A stretch of 64,000 nucleotides of DNA from Serpentinimonas barnesii (GTDB lineage: Bacteria > Pseudomonadota > Gammaproteobacteria > Burkholderiales > Burkholderiaceae_C), in NCBI RefSeq assembly GCF_000696225.1, contig NZ_BAWN01000033.1, positions 1 to 64,000 of the forward strand, given 5' to 3'. The notes under the pieces were generated by a model, which did no database searches, was not told where the DNA came from, and saw only the letters and a program-made list of their open reading frames with translations. Both the position numbers and the translations under genes were made by a program. This document shows positions 19,888 through 29,529 of this stretch, piece after piece (position 1 is the first letter of the stretch; every line of letters starts with the position of its first letter).

Positions 19888-21335
19888 ACGCCCCAGACCC
19901 CATTGCCGCCTCTGCCCCTGTCGCGCCCACACCGGCCTGCCCCCCAATCGCCCACGCCGAGGTCTATGCCGCGCGCCGCGCCCGGCTGGCAGCGCAACTG
20001 GGCCCGGGCGGCATCGCCCTTGTTCCCACCGCGCCCGAGCGCAAGCGCAACCGCGACAACGAATACCCGTACCGCTTCGACAGCTACTTTTACTACCTCA
20101 CCGGCTTCACCGAACCCAATGCCTGGCTGCTGCTCGACGATCAGGGCCACAGCACCCTGTTTTGCCAGCCCAAAGACTTGCAACGCGAAATCTGGGACGG
20201 CATCCGCCTCGGCCCCGCAGCGGCCCCGGCCGCGCTCGGCGTCAGCGCCGCCTACCCGATCGAGGAGCTCGACGCCCGCCTGCCCGCGCTGCTGGAAAAC
20301 CGCGCCAGCCTGAGCTACCCCTTCGCCATCCACGCCGGACTGGAGGGCCGCATCGACGGCTGGCTGCAAAAGGTGCGCGCCCGCACCCGCTACGGTGCCC
20401 TGTGCCCCGACACCCAGCGCGACCTGTGCGCCCTGCTCGACGACATGCGCCTGTTCAAAGACGCGCACGAGCTGGGCCTGATGCGCCGCGCCGCGCAGAT
20501 CAGCGCCGGGGCGCATGTGCGCACCATGCAGCGCTGCGCCCACTGGCTGCGCGGCGGCCGCGAGCTGCGCGAGTACCACCTAGAGGCCGAGCTGCTGCAC
20601 GAGTTTCGCCGCCACGGCGCCCAAAGCCCGGCCTACGGCAGCATCGTTGCCGCCGGCTCCAACGCCTGCGTGCTGCACTACCGCGCCGACGCCGCCCCGG
20701 TGCGCAGCGGCGAGCTGGTGCTGATCGACGCCGGCTGCGAGCTTGACGGCTACGCCAGCGACATCACCCGCACCTTCCCCGCCAACGGCCGCTTCAGCGG
20801 GCCGCAGCGCGACGCCTACCAACTGGTGCTGGCGGCGCAACAGGCCGCCGTGGCCGCCACCCGGCCCGGCCAGCGCTTCACCGACCCGCACCAGGCCAGC
20901 GTGCGCGTGCTGGCGCAAGGCATGCTCGATCTGGGCCTGCTCGATGCCGCCAAAGTGGGAACGCTCGACGATGTGATCGAGCAGCGCCACTACTTTCGCT
21001 TTTACATGCACCGCACCGGCCACTGGCTCGGGCTCGACGTGCACGACGTGGGCAGCTACGTGGAACCGAGCGAAATCGGGCAGGCCAGCGAGCGCACCGA
21101 CCCGCTCAGCGGCGAGACCATCAAAGACCGGCCCAGCCGCATCCTGCGCCCCGGCATGGTGCTCACGCTCGAACCCGGCCTGTACGTGCGCCCCGCCGAC
21201 GACGTGCCCGAGGCATTCTGGAACCTCGGCATCCGCATCGAAGACGACGCCGTGCTCACGCCCGAGGGCTGCGAGCTCATCACGCGCGCCGTGCCCGTAG
21301 AGCCCGATGAAATCGAGGCGCTGATGCGCGGCTGA
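19884..21335 (+). CDS. pepP: Xaa-Pro aminopeptidase
   Basis: Metallopeptidase of the pita-bread fold (M24B) that removes N-terminal residues ahead of proline; 483 residues from the ATG at 19884 (ATGA overlap with the gene before). The N-terminal domain has RKRNRDNEYPYRFDSYFYYLTGF. Metal ligands are seen in LIDAGCELDGYASDITRTFP (two Asp), HRTGHWLGLDVHDVG (His), LTLEPGLYV (Glu) and IRIEDD (Glu). All five expected ligands are present, so it should be active with two Mn ions. Confidence 0.9.
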   Translation: MNAPDPIAASAPVAPTPACPPIAHAEVYAARRARLAAQLGPGGIALVPTAPERKRNRDNEYPYRFDSYFYYLTGFTEPNAWLLLDDQGHSTLFCQPKDLQREIWDGIRLGPAAAPAALGVSAAYPIEELDARLPALLENRASLSYPFAIHAGLEGRIDGWLQKVRARTRYGALCPDTQRDLCALLDDMRLFKDAHELGLMRRAAQISAGAHVRTMQRCAHWLRGGRELREYHLEAELLHEFRRHGAQSPAYGSIVAAGSNACVLHYRADAAPVRSGELVLIDAGCELDGYASDITRTFPANGRFSGPQRDAYQLVLAAQQAAVAATRPGQRFTDPHQASVRVLAQGMLDLGLLDAAKVGTLDDVIEQRHYFRFYMHRTGHWLGLDVHDVGSYVEPSEIGQASERTDPLSGETIKDRPSRILRPGMVLTLEPGLYVRPADDVPEAFWNLGIRIEDDAVLTPEGCELITRAVPVEPDEIEALMRG

Positions 21336-21455
21336 GGCGCGACTGATGCGCACAGCAGGCGCAATATCGGCCCAGCAGCGCCAGCCCTGGTTCAGCCCTT
21401 GGGCGACCCAGCCCAGCGGCTACACTGGGCACCTCGACCCGCAAAGGCCCGCTCC

Positions 21456-22424
21456 ATGAACACCCCCCGCCCCACCGAAGCCATCGCGCCCGCCCAAACC
21501 GCCGCAGCAGACGCGCCGCCCGATCCGTCCGAGCCCAGCGCCCCGATCGAAGCGGCCCAAGCCAACGAAGACGACGCCACCCCAGCCCACCCGCCAGCCG
21601 CCGCCACCCACTTGAGCCCGCAAGAGCTCGACGAGCTCGAAGACATCCTGCTCGATCTGGGGCAGCGCGGCGTCGAGGCGCCCTCGTGGGAATTTTTGGA
21701 AGGCTTCATGGCCGGGCTGCTGTGCTGCCGCCGCGCCATCGAAGCCGATGAATACTTTGCCGCTGTGCTGGCCGACCCGAATAGCGGGCGCTTCGGGCCG
21801 CATCTGTTCCCAAGCCCCGAGCAGCACCAGCGCTTCATGGACCTGTGGCAGCGCCGCTGGCTGCAGGTGCAAACCGCGCTCGACGCCCCGGTCGATGCGC
21901 TGGACGACGAGCGCGCCTATGCCCCCGAGCTGTTCGATCTGCGCGCCCTGCTGTGGTCGCTCAGCGAAGAAGAGCGCGCCAAGATGCTCGCCGAAATGGC
22001 CGCCGAAGCGGCGGCCCAAGAGGGCGTCGATGCCGACGGCATGCCCCACGTGCCCGCCTTCGCCCAGTTGTGGGCCATCGGCTTCATGGCCGTGGTGCAG
22101 ACCTGGCCCGAAGAATGGCAGCCGCCGCGCGACCGCGAACTGGCCCAGTGGCTGCAGGAAGCGCTCGATGACATCGAAGCCCTCACCGAAGACGATCTGG
22201 ATCCGCCCAGCCTGAGCACCCAGGCCGACAACGACCCGCCCAGCGTCAGCCAGCAGCGCCTAGACGACTACGGCACGGCCCTGTGGGCCGCCTACGACCT
22301 GCGCGAAATCGCGCGCACCCTAGGCCCGCGCGTGGTGCCGCAGCGCAAAACCGAACAACCCGGCCGCAACGACCCCTGCCACTGCGGCAGTGGCAAAAAA
22401 TTCAAGAAGTGCCACGGGGCTTGA
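21456..22424 (+). CDS. YecA/UPF0149 family protein with SEC-C zinc motif
   Basis: Cytoplasmic protein of 322 residues from the ATG at 21456. An acidic, Pro/Ala-rich N-terminus is followed by a UPF0149-type helical domain (LEDILLDLGQRGVEAPSWEFLEGFMAGLLCC), which is unusually long and acidic. The last 20 residues are a SEC-C motif, GRNDPCHCGSGKKFKKC, the zinc-binding tail found in SecA and YecA. Proteins of this group bind ribosomes or SecA-like partners in other bacteria. The precise role is unknown. Confidence 0.75.
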   Translation: MNTPRPTEAIAPAQTAAADAPPDPSEPSAPIEAAQANEDDATPAHPPAAATHLSPQELDELEDILLDLGQRGVEAPSWEFLEGFMAGLLCCRRAIEADEYFAAVLADPNSGRFGPHLFPSPEQHQRFMDLWQRRWLQVQTALDAPVDALDDERAYAPELFDLRALLWSLSEEERAKMLAEMAAEAAAQEGVDADGMPHVPAFAQLWAIGFMAVVQTWPEEWQPPRDRELAQWLQEALDDIEALTEDDLDPPSLSTQADNDPPSVSQQRLDDYGTALWAAYDLREIARTLGPRVVPQRKTEQPGRNDPCHCGSGKKFKKCHGA

Positions 22425-22456
22425 AGCCCACCACCAGTGCCCAACAAGTGCCCGAA

Positions 22457-22547
22457 GGCGGGGCGCTGTGGCCGGCGGGTGTGGGCCGATTTCTGGCCGC
22501 GCAGCGGACGGCATGAGGCCCGCGCCCGCCGGCCGCAGCGCCCCGCC
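22457..22547. repeat. 25-bp inverted repeat between convergent genes
   Basis: The arms 22457-22481 and 22523-22547 are complementary over 25 bp, with two positions that become G-U pairs in RNA; the loop is 41 nt and contains a further GGGCC/GGCCC pair that can extend the stem. It lies between the 3' ends of the SEC-C gene and pncC. It could serve as a bidirectional terminator without U-tract, or be an inserted palindromic element. Confidence 0.75.
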
Positions 22548-22569
22548 GGAGCGAGCCGCAGGTTCGGCC

Positions 22570-23067
22570 TCAACCCGCCTCAACCTGCCGCAACAGCCCC
22601 TGCAGCGCGTGCCGCACCGCCGCCCAGCGCACGGCGTCGCGATCGCCCTCGAAGTGCTGCGTCTGGCTCGTTACCCCGGCCGGCGTGGCCCAAGCAAAAC
22701 ACACCGTGCCCACCGGCTTGCCGGGGCTGCCACCCAGCGGCCCAGCCACGCCGCTCACCGCCACGCTCACCTGCGCCACAGAATGCCACAGCGCCCCCTC
22801 GGCCAAGGCGCGCACCACCGGCTCGCTCACCGCCCCGTGCTGCTCGATCAAGGCCGCGCTCACCCCCAGATGCGCGCTCTTGGCCGCATTGGAATAGCAA
22901 ACAAAGCCGCATTCAAACCACTCGCTGGAGCCACTCAGGCCGGTGCAGGTGGCGGCGATCAGGCCGCCGGTGCAGCTCTCGGCGCTGGCCATGCGCCAGC
23001 CGCGCGCGCGCAGCGCAGCCGCTAGGGGCTGACACAGATCGAGCAGTTGCGGCTCCAGCGTGTTCAT
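22570..23067 (-). CDS. pncC: Nicotinamide-nucleotide amidohydrolase (CinA C-terminal type)
   Basis: Stand-alone CinA C-terminal domain, 165 residues, that deamidates NMN to nicotinate mononucleotide in pyridine-nucleotide recycling. The start at 23067 (MNTLEPQLLDLCQ) removes a longer frame running into pgpA. Signatures are RMASAESCTGGLIAA, VCYSNAAKSAHLGV and VAVSGVAGPLGGSPGKPVGTVCFAW. The damage-linked N-terminal CinA domain is absent, as in E. coli PncC. It lies 17 bp after pgpA in the same direction. Confidence 0.88.
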   Translation of the reverse strand: MNTLEPQLLDLCQPLAAALRARGWRMASAESCTGGLIAATCTGLSGSSEWFECGFVCYSNAAKSAHLGVSAALIEQHGAVSEPVVRALAEGALWHSVAQVSVAVSGVAGPLGGSPGKPVGTVCFAWATPAGVTSQTQHFEGDRDAVRWAAVRHALQGLLRQVEAG

Positions 23068-23084
23068 GCGCAGCCCCTCAATAA

Positions 23085-23639
23085 TCAGAACAAAAACCGC
23101 CACAGGGCGAACAACAGCAGCACGCAAAAAGCCGCCACCAAGTCGTCGAACATCACCCCCCAAGCCCCGCGCCAACCCTGGCCCTTGAAGACGCGGTCGG
23201 CCCATGCCACCGGCCCGGGCTTGGCGGCGTCAAAGTAGCGAAACAGCGCAAAAGCCAGCAACTGCCCCAGCCAGCCCGCCGGTGCGATCAGCCACAGCAC
23301 CAGCCAGAAGGCAACGACTTCGTCGATCACGATAAAGCCTGGGTCGCTGGCGCCGCTGTGGCGCAGCGTGATCGCCGTGGCCCACCAACCCAGCAGCAGC
23401 GTGACAGCGATGATTAGCCCCCACACCCAATCGGGGGGCTGCCACAACAGGCTGACCCACACAAACACCGCCCAAGCCCACAGCGTGCCGACGGTACCGG
23501 GCGCGCCCGGACTCAAACCAGACCCAAAACCCAGCGCCAGCGTGTGCGCCGGATGTGCCAGCAGAAAGCGCAGCCCCGGCTGGCGCATGGCTTTGGGTGC
23601 CGAGGCCGAGGCCGATGCCGATGTCGATTCCGGGCTCAC
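23085..23639 (-). CDS. pgpA: Phosphatidylglycerophosphatase A
   Basis: Inner-membrane phosphatase that converts phosphatidylglycerol phosphate to phosphatidylglycerol, 184 residues. The PgpA hallmarks are GFGSGLSPGAPGTVGTLWA near residue 40, FIVIDEVVAFW near 100, FRYFDAAKPGPV and GVMFDDLVAA. Four hydrophobic segments are visible. The N-terminus has a small Ser-Ala repeat (STSASASASA). Its start overlaps the NUDIX gene stop by 4 bp. Confidence 0.9.
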   Translation of the reverse strand: MSPESTSASASASAPKAMRQPGLRFLLAHPAHTLALGFGSGLSPGAPGTVGTLWAWAVFVWVSLLWQPPDWVWGLIIAVTLLLGWWATAITLRHSGASDPGFIVIDEVVAFWLVLWLIAPAGWLGQLLAFALFRYFDAAKPGPVAWADRVFKGQGWRGAWGVMFDDLVAAFCVLLLFALWRFLF

Positions 23640-24604
23640 GCAAACCAGCCCTCAAAACCATCCACCGGCTCGAAGCGGCGGCCCAGCACGCGCAGCCGCG
23701 TCGGGCCGGGCAGCAGGCGCGTGGGCTGCGCGTGGCAGGGGTCGCCGGGGTAGCACAGGCCGCGCAGCGCGCCTTCGGCAAAGGGCGTGGGCTCGATGCA
23801 CGGGGCGCGCCGCCCCAGTGCCTGCTGCCACGCCGCCGCCGCGCTCTCAAAACGCGCCAGTTCGGCCAGCGCCATCAGTTGCGGCGCAATCAGCTCCAGC
23901 TCCTGCGCCCAGTGGCGCTGCAGGGCCGCGCGCGGGCTCAGCCAGAGCGCCTCCACGGCCTCGCGCTGGTCTGGCACGGCCTGCTGCCCCGGCGGCAGCA
24001 GGGCCAGAAAAAACCGGGTGTCAAAGCGCGCCGTGCCCACCACCGGGTTGCGCGGCGTGATCCAGCGCGACCACGGGCGCAGGGCCGCCGTCCGGGCCTG
24101 CACCCCATGTAGGCCCAGCACCTCGGGCCAAGGCCGGCCTTGCTGCAAAGCCTGGAGCAAGCCCTGACTGAAGGCCGGGCTTGGCCCAAGCCCAGACGGC
24201 CACGCCCCGCCGCCCGCAGGCGCCGCCAGCAAGACCCCGGCCTCTTCGTACAACTCGCGCAAAGCCGCCAGATGCAGCCCGCGCGCCTGCTCGCCGCTCG
24301 TCTGCGGTTCGTTGAGTTGGTGCGCAAAATCGGCCTCGGGCTGGTCCAGCGCCGCCAACCAAGCGGCGTCGCAGTCGGCCGCATCGAGCTTGCCACCCGG
24401 AAACACATAGACCCCGCCCAGCACCTCGGTGCCAGGGTGGCGGCGCAGCAGCAGCACCTCCAGCCCAGCGCTGCCGTCGCGCAGCAGCAACACAGAGGCC
24501 GAGGCACGCGGCGGCCGGTCGGCCTCGCAGCCAGTGGCATCAGTGGCGCCCGGAGCACGGGTTGCGCTCGGTTCGGCCTTGGGGCAGTTTGCGGACGGGT
24601 TCAT
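23636..24604 (-). CDS. NUDIX hydrolase
   Basis: Nucleoside-diphosphate-linked hydrolase family, 322 residues, longer than a minimal NUDIX domain. The fold begins at SASVLLLRDGSAGLEVLLLRR and VYVFPGGKLD. The core box residues ALRELYEEAGVLL come about 45 residues after that glycine segment, a large insertion as in NUDT19-like enzymes. The C-terminal half has WITPRNPVVGTARFDTRFFLALLPPGQ, also typical of that subgroup. Substrate not predicted. It is co-directional with pgpA and pncC. Confidence 0.8.
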   Translation of the reverse strand: MNPSANCPKAEPSATRAPGATDATGCEADRPPRASASVLLLRDGSAGLEVLLLRRHPGTEVLGGVYVFPGGKLDAADCDAAWLAALDQPEADFAHQLNEPQTSGEQARGLHLAALRELYEEAGVLLAAPAGGGAWPSGLGPSPAFSQGLLQALQQGRPWPEVLGLHGVQARTAALRPWSRWITPRNPVVGTARFDTRFFLALLPPGQQAVPDQREAVEALWLSPRAALQRHWAQELELIAPQLMALAELARFESAAAAWQQALGRRAPCIEPTPFAEGALRGLCYPGDPCHAQPTRLLPGPTRLRVLGRRFEPVDGFEGWFA

Positions 24605-24695
24605 GGCGCGATTGTGGCACCGTCAGCGGCCACGCAAGCCTGGTGCAACACCCGCGCTGGGCACCCAAGCTGGAGCGCACGCTATGCGGCCGGTC

Positions 24696-25715
24696 TCAAG
24701 CAAAGTGATCAAAGCCCGCCAACTCCACCCCCGGCGGCAGGGTGTAGGGCTGCCCCCGGGCATCCACCAGGCGGCACGGCGGCCCCGCATCGGCCAAGGC
24801 CACGATGCGCCCGATGCGGCTCAAGGCCACCCCCGCCTCCTGCCCGGCGCGCTCGATGGCAGAGCGCGCCGCCAGCGGGGCCGTGAACAAAAGCTCGTAG
24901 TCGTCGCCACCGGCCAGCAAGCAGGTCAGCGCCCGACCGGGCTGCGACTGCGCCAGCGCGCACAGCTCTGGCCCCACAGCGGCGCTGGCCAGCAGCGCCG
25001 GCACCTCCAACTGCGCCGCCACCCCCGAGGCGCGCAACACATGCCCAAGGTCGGCCAGCAGGCCGTCGCTCAAGTCGATCGCCGCGTGCGCCTGCCCGCG
25101 CAAGGCCAGCCCGAGCGCCACCCGTGGCTCGGGCCACTCCAGCCGCTGCCGGCAGCGCGCCAGCGCGGCCGCAGGCAGCGGCCAGTGCCCGCGCAGGGCC
25201 TCCAGCGCCAGCCGCGCCTGGCCCAAGTGGCCGCTCACGTACAGATCATCGCCAGCGCGGGCAGCGTCGCGGCGCAGCGCCTGCTCGGGCGGCAGTTCGC
25301 CAAACACCGTCAGGCACAGATTGAGCGGCCCGGCGCAGGTGTCGCCCCCCACCAGCGCGCAGCCGTGCGCGTCGGCCAGCGCCAGCAGGCCGGTGGCGAA
25401 TTCCTGCACCCAGGCTTCATCGATCTGCGGCAGCGCCAGCGCCAGCGTAAAGGCCAGTGGCCGCGCGCCCATGGCCGCCAAGTCGCTCAGGTTCACCGCC
25501 AGCGCCTTGTGGCCGAGCGCGCGCGGGGCCACATCGGGGAAGAAATGCCGCCCCTGCACCAGCATGTCGGTCGAAACCGCCAGCACCTGCCCCGGCCCGG
25601 CTTGCAGCAGCGCGCAGTCGTCGCCATTGCCTAAGCGCACTCCGGCACGCGCCCCGGCTTGCGCCAAGGGGTGCTGGAAATATCGCCGGATCAGATCGAA
25701 TTCGCCCAAGGCCAT
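24696..25715 (-). CDS. thiL: Thiamine-monophosphate kinase
   Basis: Phosphorylates thiamine monophosphate to thiamine diphosphate, the last step of cofactor synthesis; 339 residues. It starts GEFDLIRRYF, then shows NGDDCALLQ, STDMLVQGRHFF, KALAVNLSDLAAMGA and VGGDTCAGPL, all typical of ThiL, and AIDLSDGLLADLGHVL and GGDDYELLFTAP further on. It is separated from the NUDIX gene by 91 bp in which I see nothing defined. The context thiL-pgpA-pncC is common in betaproteobacteria. Confidence 0.92.
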   Translation of the reverse strand: MALGEFDLIRRYFQHPLAQAGARAGVRLGNGDDCALLQAGPGQVLAVSTDMLVQGRHFFPDVAPRALGHKALAVNLSDLAAMGARPLAFTLALALPQIDEAWVQEFATGLLALADAHGCALVGGDTCAGPLNLCLTVFGELPPEQALRRDAARAGDDLYVSGHLGQARLALEALRGHWPLPAAALARCRQRLEWPEPRVALGLALRGQAHAAIDLSDGLLADLGHVLRASGVAAQLEVPALLASAAVGPELCALAQSQPGRALTCLLAGGDDYELLFTAPLAARSAIERAGQEAGVALSRIGRIVALADAGPPCRLVDARGQPYTLPPGVELAGFDHFA

Positions 25716-25724
25716 ACACCGCGC

Positions 25725-26114
25725 TCAGTGCAGCGCCGAGCGGCCTGCTTCCCCGTCGGCGCGCAGCACGAAAGCCGCCACCGGGGCCTCGAAGCGCTGC
25801 CCATCGACGGCGACACAGAAAAAATGCCCGCTCATCAGCCCCATCGGGGTGCGCAGCGGCACGCTGCTGCTGTAGCGAAACGACTGCCCCGGCTGCAGCA
25901 GGGGCTGGTGCCCGACCACGCCCAGCCCATCGACCTGCTGCGTCTGGCCGCGCGCGTCTTCGATCTCCCAGTGCCGCGCCACCAATTGCGCCGCCACCTC
26001 GCCGCTGTTGCGGATGGTGATGGTGTAGGCAAACAGGTACAGCGGCGCCTGCGGGTCGGACTGCTCCGGCACGTACTGGGGCTCGGCTTCGCAAGTGAAT
26101 TGGTAACGTGACAT
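25725..26114 (-). CDS. apaG: ApaG family protein (Co2+/Mg2+ efflux-associated)
   Basis: Small beta-sandwich protein with FN3-like fold, 129 residues from the ATG at 26114; the upstream extension of the frame has no ApaG homology. Conserved ApaG features are YLFAYTITIRNSGEVAAQLVARHWEI, VVGHQPLLQPGQSFRYSS and GLMSGHFFCV. ApaG affects cobalt resistance and dinucleotide polyphosphate levels in enteric bacteria, but its biochemical role is unresolved. It is divergent from rpe across a ~200-bp gap. Confidence 0.88.
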   Translation of the reverse strand: MSRYQFTCEAEPQYVPEQSDPQAPLYLFAYTITIRNSGEVAAQLVARHWEIEDARGQTQQVDGLGVVGHQPLLQPGQSFRYSSSVPLRTPMGLMSGHFFCVAVDGQRFEAPVAAFVLRADGEAGRSALH

Positions 26115-26318
26115 GGGCCGCATTGTGAAGCACGCGGCGCCGCGCTGCACGCCTTGGCTGCGGCAACCCTGCAAAGGGCGGGCGCGCATGCGCCAATCTG
26201 AAGCCCGGCCTAAGGAAATCTAAAGCGTTGCGGTGCGTCTTGGGCGCCGCCATCGGTACACAATCGCACTGTGTAAGCTGCCCGACCCTTGGTTCAACCC
26301 CCTCACAGAGCCCATCCC

Positions 26319-27005
26319 ATGCCCACCTACCGCATTGCCCCCTCCATCTTGTCGGCCGACTTTGCCCGCCTTGGGCAGGAGGTGAGCGAGGTCATCGCCG
26401 CCGGGGCCGACTGGATCCATTTTGACGTGATGGACAACCACTACGTGCCCAACCTCACCTTTGGGCCGATGGTCTGCCAGGCGCTCAAGCCGCACGCCAA
26501 AAAGCCCGACGGCACGCCGGTGCCGATCGACGTGCACCTGATGGTGCAGCCGGTCGATGCGCTGGCCGGGGCCTTTATCGACGCCGGGGCCAATCTGGTG
26601 AGCTTTCACCCCGAGGCCAGCGCGCACGTGCACCGCAGCATCCAGGCCATCAAGGCGCGCGGCTGCCAGGCCGGGCTGGTGTTCAACCCCGCCACCCCGC
26701 TCGATGTGCTGGACTGGGTGATCGACGAGCTGGACCTGATCCTGATCATGAGCGTCAACCCCGGCTTTGGCGGCCAGGGCTTCATCGACTCGGCGCTGCG
26801 CAAGGTCGAGCAGGCGCGCAAGCGCATCGAGTCCTGCGGGCGCGACATCCGGCTTGAAGTCGATGGCGGGATCAAGGTCGGCAACATCCGCCGCGTCGCC
26901 GCCGCCGGGGCCGACACCTTCGTGGCCGGCAGCGCGATTTTTGGCCAGCCCAGCTACGCCGCCGTGATCGCGCAGATGCGCGCCGAACTGGCCGCCAAGG
27001 CCTGA
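26319..27005 (+). CDS. rpe: Ribulose-phosphate 3-epimerase
   Basis: TIM-barrel enzyme of the pentose phosphate and Calvin cycles, 228 residues from the ATG at 26319. Motifs are [31 protein letters not shown] (His/Asp metal ligands), [24 protein letters not shown] and [12 protein letters not shown], which together cover all the metal and phosphate-binding loops. In an autotroph it would serve the Calvin cycle, but no other CO2-fixation gene is in the window. Confidence 0.93.
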   Translation: MPTYRIAPSILSADFARLGQEVSEVIAAGADWIHFDVMDNHYVPNLTFGPMVCQALKPHAKKPDGTPVPIDVHLMVQPVDALAGAFIDAGANLVSFHPEASAHVHRSIQAIKARGCQAGLVFNPATPLDVLDWVIDELDLILIMSVNPGFGGQGFIDSALRKVEQARKRIESCGRDIRLEVDGGIKVGNIRRVAAAGADTFVAGSAIFGQPSYAAVIAQMRAELAAKA

Positions 27006-27150
27006 ACCGAGCGCATGCAACCCCACACCGGGGCAGCGCCCAAGCCCGCACCATTAAGGGTAAACCCCGGTCCAATTGATAACCACGCTTGCCGCAATGT
27101 GACTATGATCAAATAGTATCTTTTATTGACCCCACTTGGGCGCTTACCAC

Positions 27151-29514
27151 ATGACTTCACCATTGCGCTTTCACCCCCTGATCCGCCCCGGTGTCTGGCT
27201 GATGCAGCGCCTGCCCATGGGCTTCAAGCTGTTGGCGCTGGCCGCCGTGGTGCTGCTGCCGCTCTCGCTGGCGGCGGTGTGGATCGTTCACAACCTCTGG
27301 AGCGATCGCGCCGGGGTGCAGGGCCAGCTCAGCGGCTTGCAGGTGCAGCAGCAGGTCGTGGCCGTGGCGGCCCCGCTGCTGGAGCACCAGGGCCAGGTGC
27401 ACGGCTTGCTGGCCGGGCGCGCCGATGCCGCCCCAGCGCTGGAGGCCGCGCGCACGCAATTGCGCCCCGCCGTCGCCGCGCTGGATGGGGCCATTGCCAC
27501 CACGGGGCAAGCCGAACTGAGCGCCAAATGGGCACCGCTGCGCGACGAACTGCGCCTGCTGCTCAACACCGCCCCGGCCAGCCACAACGCCGCCGACTGG
27601 TACGCCCGCCACACCGATCTGCTGCTGCGGCTGCAGCGTCTGGCGCTGCTCAACGACGAAACCTCTACCCTGCTGCTCGACCCCGACCGCACCCTGTTCT
27701 ACCTCGTCGATGCGCTGGTGCAGCGCCAATTGCCCTTGCTGCAAGCCAGCGCGCACCTGCGCAACGAGGGCGCCGTGCTGCTGCTGCAAGCCCAAGGCGG
27801 CGGCATCAGCCCCGAGCTCATCACCCAGGCGGTGCGGCTGGGCAGCTACACGACCGTGGTCGATGAACAGCTGCGCCAGATGCAAGAGCGCATCGAGGCC
27901 TTGGTCCGCATCGGCGCCGCCGCTCCGGCGGCTTGGCCGCAAGCGCAGGCCAGCAGCCAGCAATACGCGGCGGCGGTGCGCGACGGCATCGGGGCGGGCG
28001 TGCTGGCCACCGAGGCGCCAGCGCATTTCCAGCAAGGCAGCCAGGTGCTGGCCCTGCAACTGGATCTCAACCAACAACTGGTCGCACAGGCGCAACAACT
28101 GCTGGACCAACAGCACAGCCGCCTGCAGTGGCTCTTGCTCGGCATGGGCTTGGGGGCGTTGCTGGTGCTGCTGGCGCTGGTCTATGGCATGGTCGCGCTC
28201 TACCACGCCACGCTCGATGGCCTGCGCCAACTCGGTACCGTGTTCAAAAACGCCACCCAGGGCGACTTGACCGGCGAGGTGCAGATTGCCGGCCAAGACG
28301 AAGTGGCGCAGATGGCGCAGCAATTTCGGCTCATGCTCAACACCCTGTCGGCCATTGTTGCCGATGTGCGCAGCGTGGCCGCCGTGCTCACCCACATGGG
28401 CGGACAACTGGTGCAAGACAGCCAGCTTTTGTCTGAGCGCACGCAGTCGCAGGCCGCCAGCCTGGAGCAAGCCAGCGCCAACATCCGCGAAGCCGCCGAT
28501 ACCGTGACGCGCAACAGCGAGGGCGTGCTCGAAGTCAGCCGCGTCAGCGCCGGGCTGCACCGCCAGACCGAACACGCCAGCGGCCTGATGCAGCAGACCA
28601 TGAGCGGCATGGGCACGCTGCAAAGCACCTCCAAGCGCATGAACGAGATCATCGGCGTGATCGACAGCATCGCTTTTCAGACCAACATCCTGGCCCTCAA
28701 TGCGGCGGTGGAGGCGGCGCGCGCGGGCGAGGCCGGGCGCGGTTTTGCGGTGGTGGCCTCCGAGGTGCGTTCGCTGGCCCAACGCAGCCAATCGGCCGCC
28801 GGAGAGGTGCGCCAGTTGATCGCCGAATCCACCAGCCGGGTAAAAAACTCGGTCGATGAGATCAGCGCCGTCAATGCCGTGATGGAGCAACTGGTGCAAG
28901 GCATCCGCGACATCACGCAGCGCATCGACGCCATGGCGGTGGCCAGCAACCAGCAAAGCGCCGCCCTCAAGGAGGTCTCGCAAGCCATGACGCAGCTCGA
29001 CGGCGTGACCTACGACAACGCCGCCATGGTCGAGCGCAGCGCGCGCCACACCCATGAGCTGCTGGCCCACACGGCCGACCTCGACGCGGCCGTGCACCAC
29101 CTGCGCCTCAAGCAGGGCACGGCCGACTTGGCGCGCCAACTCACCGAGCAGGCGCTGGCGCATGTGCGCAAGGTCGGCTATGAGCGCGCCAGCGAAGATT
29201 TTTACAAGCAAAACGGGCCCTTCATTGACCGCGACCTCTACATTTTTGTGCTCGATCGGCAAGGGGTGTACCGGGTCATGGGAGCCAACCGCGCCAAGAC
29301 CGGCAGCCGCGTGCAAGACGCACCCGGCATCGACGCCGTGCAATTCATGCACGATGTGTGGGAGCAGGCCGATGCCGGCGGCGGCTGGCTTGAATACAAT
29401 ATCGTCAACCCCTTGACCGGCGAGGTGCGCGGCAAGTCTTCTTTCGTGTTGCCGCTCAGCGCCGACTTGCTGATCGGCTGCGGGGCCTACCGCAGCGCGC
29501 TCAAAACCAGCTAA
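27151..29514 (+). CDS. Methyl-accepting chemotaxis protein with C-terminal Cache-like domain
   Basis: Chemoreceptor of 787 residues from the ATG at 27151. TM1 lies near residues 24-47 and TM2 near 328-352, bounding a helical periplasmic sensor of ~280 residues. HAMP follows TM2. The signalling hairpin [35 protein letters not shown] spans about 502-536. After the methylation helices the chain carries ~120 more residues (from about 665) resembling a single Cache domain ([28 protein letters not shown]). That puts a sensor fold on the cytoplasmic side, giving two possible sensory inputs. No CheW-binding pentapeptide NWETF is seen. Confidence 0.85.
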   Translation: MTSPLRFHPLIRPGVWLMQRLPMGFKLLALAAVVLLPLSLAAVWIVHNLWSDRAGVQGQLSGLQVQQQVVAVAAPLLEHQGQVHGLLAGRADAAPALEAARTQLRPAVAALDGAIATTGQAELSAKWAPLRDELRLLLNTAPASHNAADWYARHTDLLLRLQRLALLNDETSTLLLDPDRTLFYLVDALVQRQLPLLQASAHLRNEGAVLLLQAQGGGISPELITQAVRLGSYTTVVDEQLRQMQERIEALVRIGAAAPAAWPQAQASSQQYAAAVRDGIGAGVLATEAPAHFQQGSQVLALQLDLNQQLVAQAQQLLDQQHSRLQWLLLGMGLGALLVLLALVYGMVALYHATLDGLRQLGTVFKNATQGDLTGEVQIAGQDEVAQMAQQFRLMLNTLSAIVADVRSVAAVLTHMGGQLVQDSQLLSERTQSQAASLEQASANIREAADTVTRNSEGVLEVSRVSAGLHRQTEHASGLMQQTMSGMGTLQSTSKRMNEIIGVIDSIAFQTNILALNAAVEAARAGEAGRGFAVVASEVRSLAQRSQSAAGEVRQLIAESTSRVKNSVDEISAVNAVMEQLVQGIRDITQRIDAMAVASNQQSAALKEVSQAMTQLDGVTYDNAAMVERSARHTHELLAHTADLDAAVHHLRLKQGTADLARQLTEQALAHVRKVGYERASEDFYKQNGPFIDRDLYIFVLDRQGVYRVMGANRAKTGSRVQDAPGIDAVQFMHDVWEQADAGGGWLEYNIVNPLTGEVRGKSSFVLPLSADLLIGCGAYRSALKTS

Positions 29515-29529
29515 CCGTCGCTCCATTCT

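Noticed and set aside
27050-27120. FliA (sigma-28)-like promoter before the chemoreceptor gene (TAAA...GATAA)
   Set aside because: TAAA and GATAA are only 13 bp apart; the sigma-28 consensus needs about 18, so the spacing does not fit.
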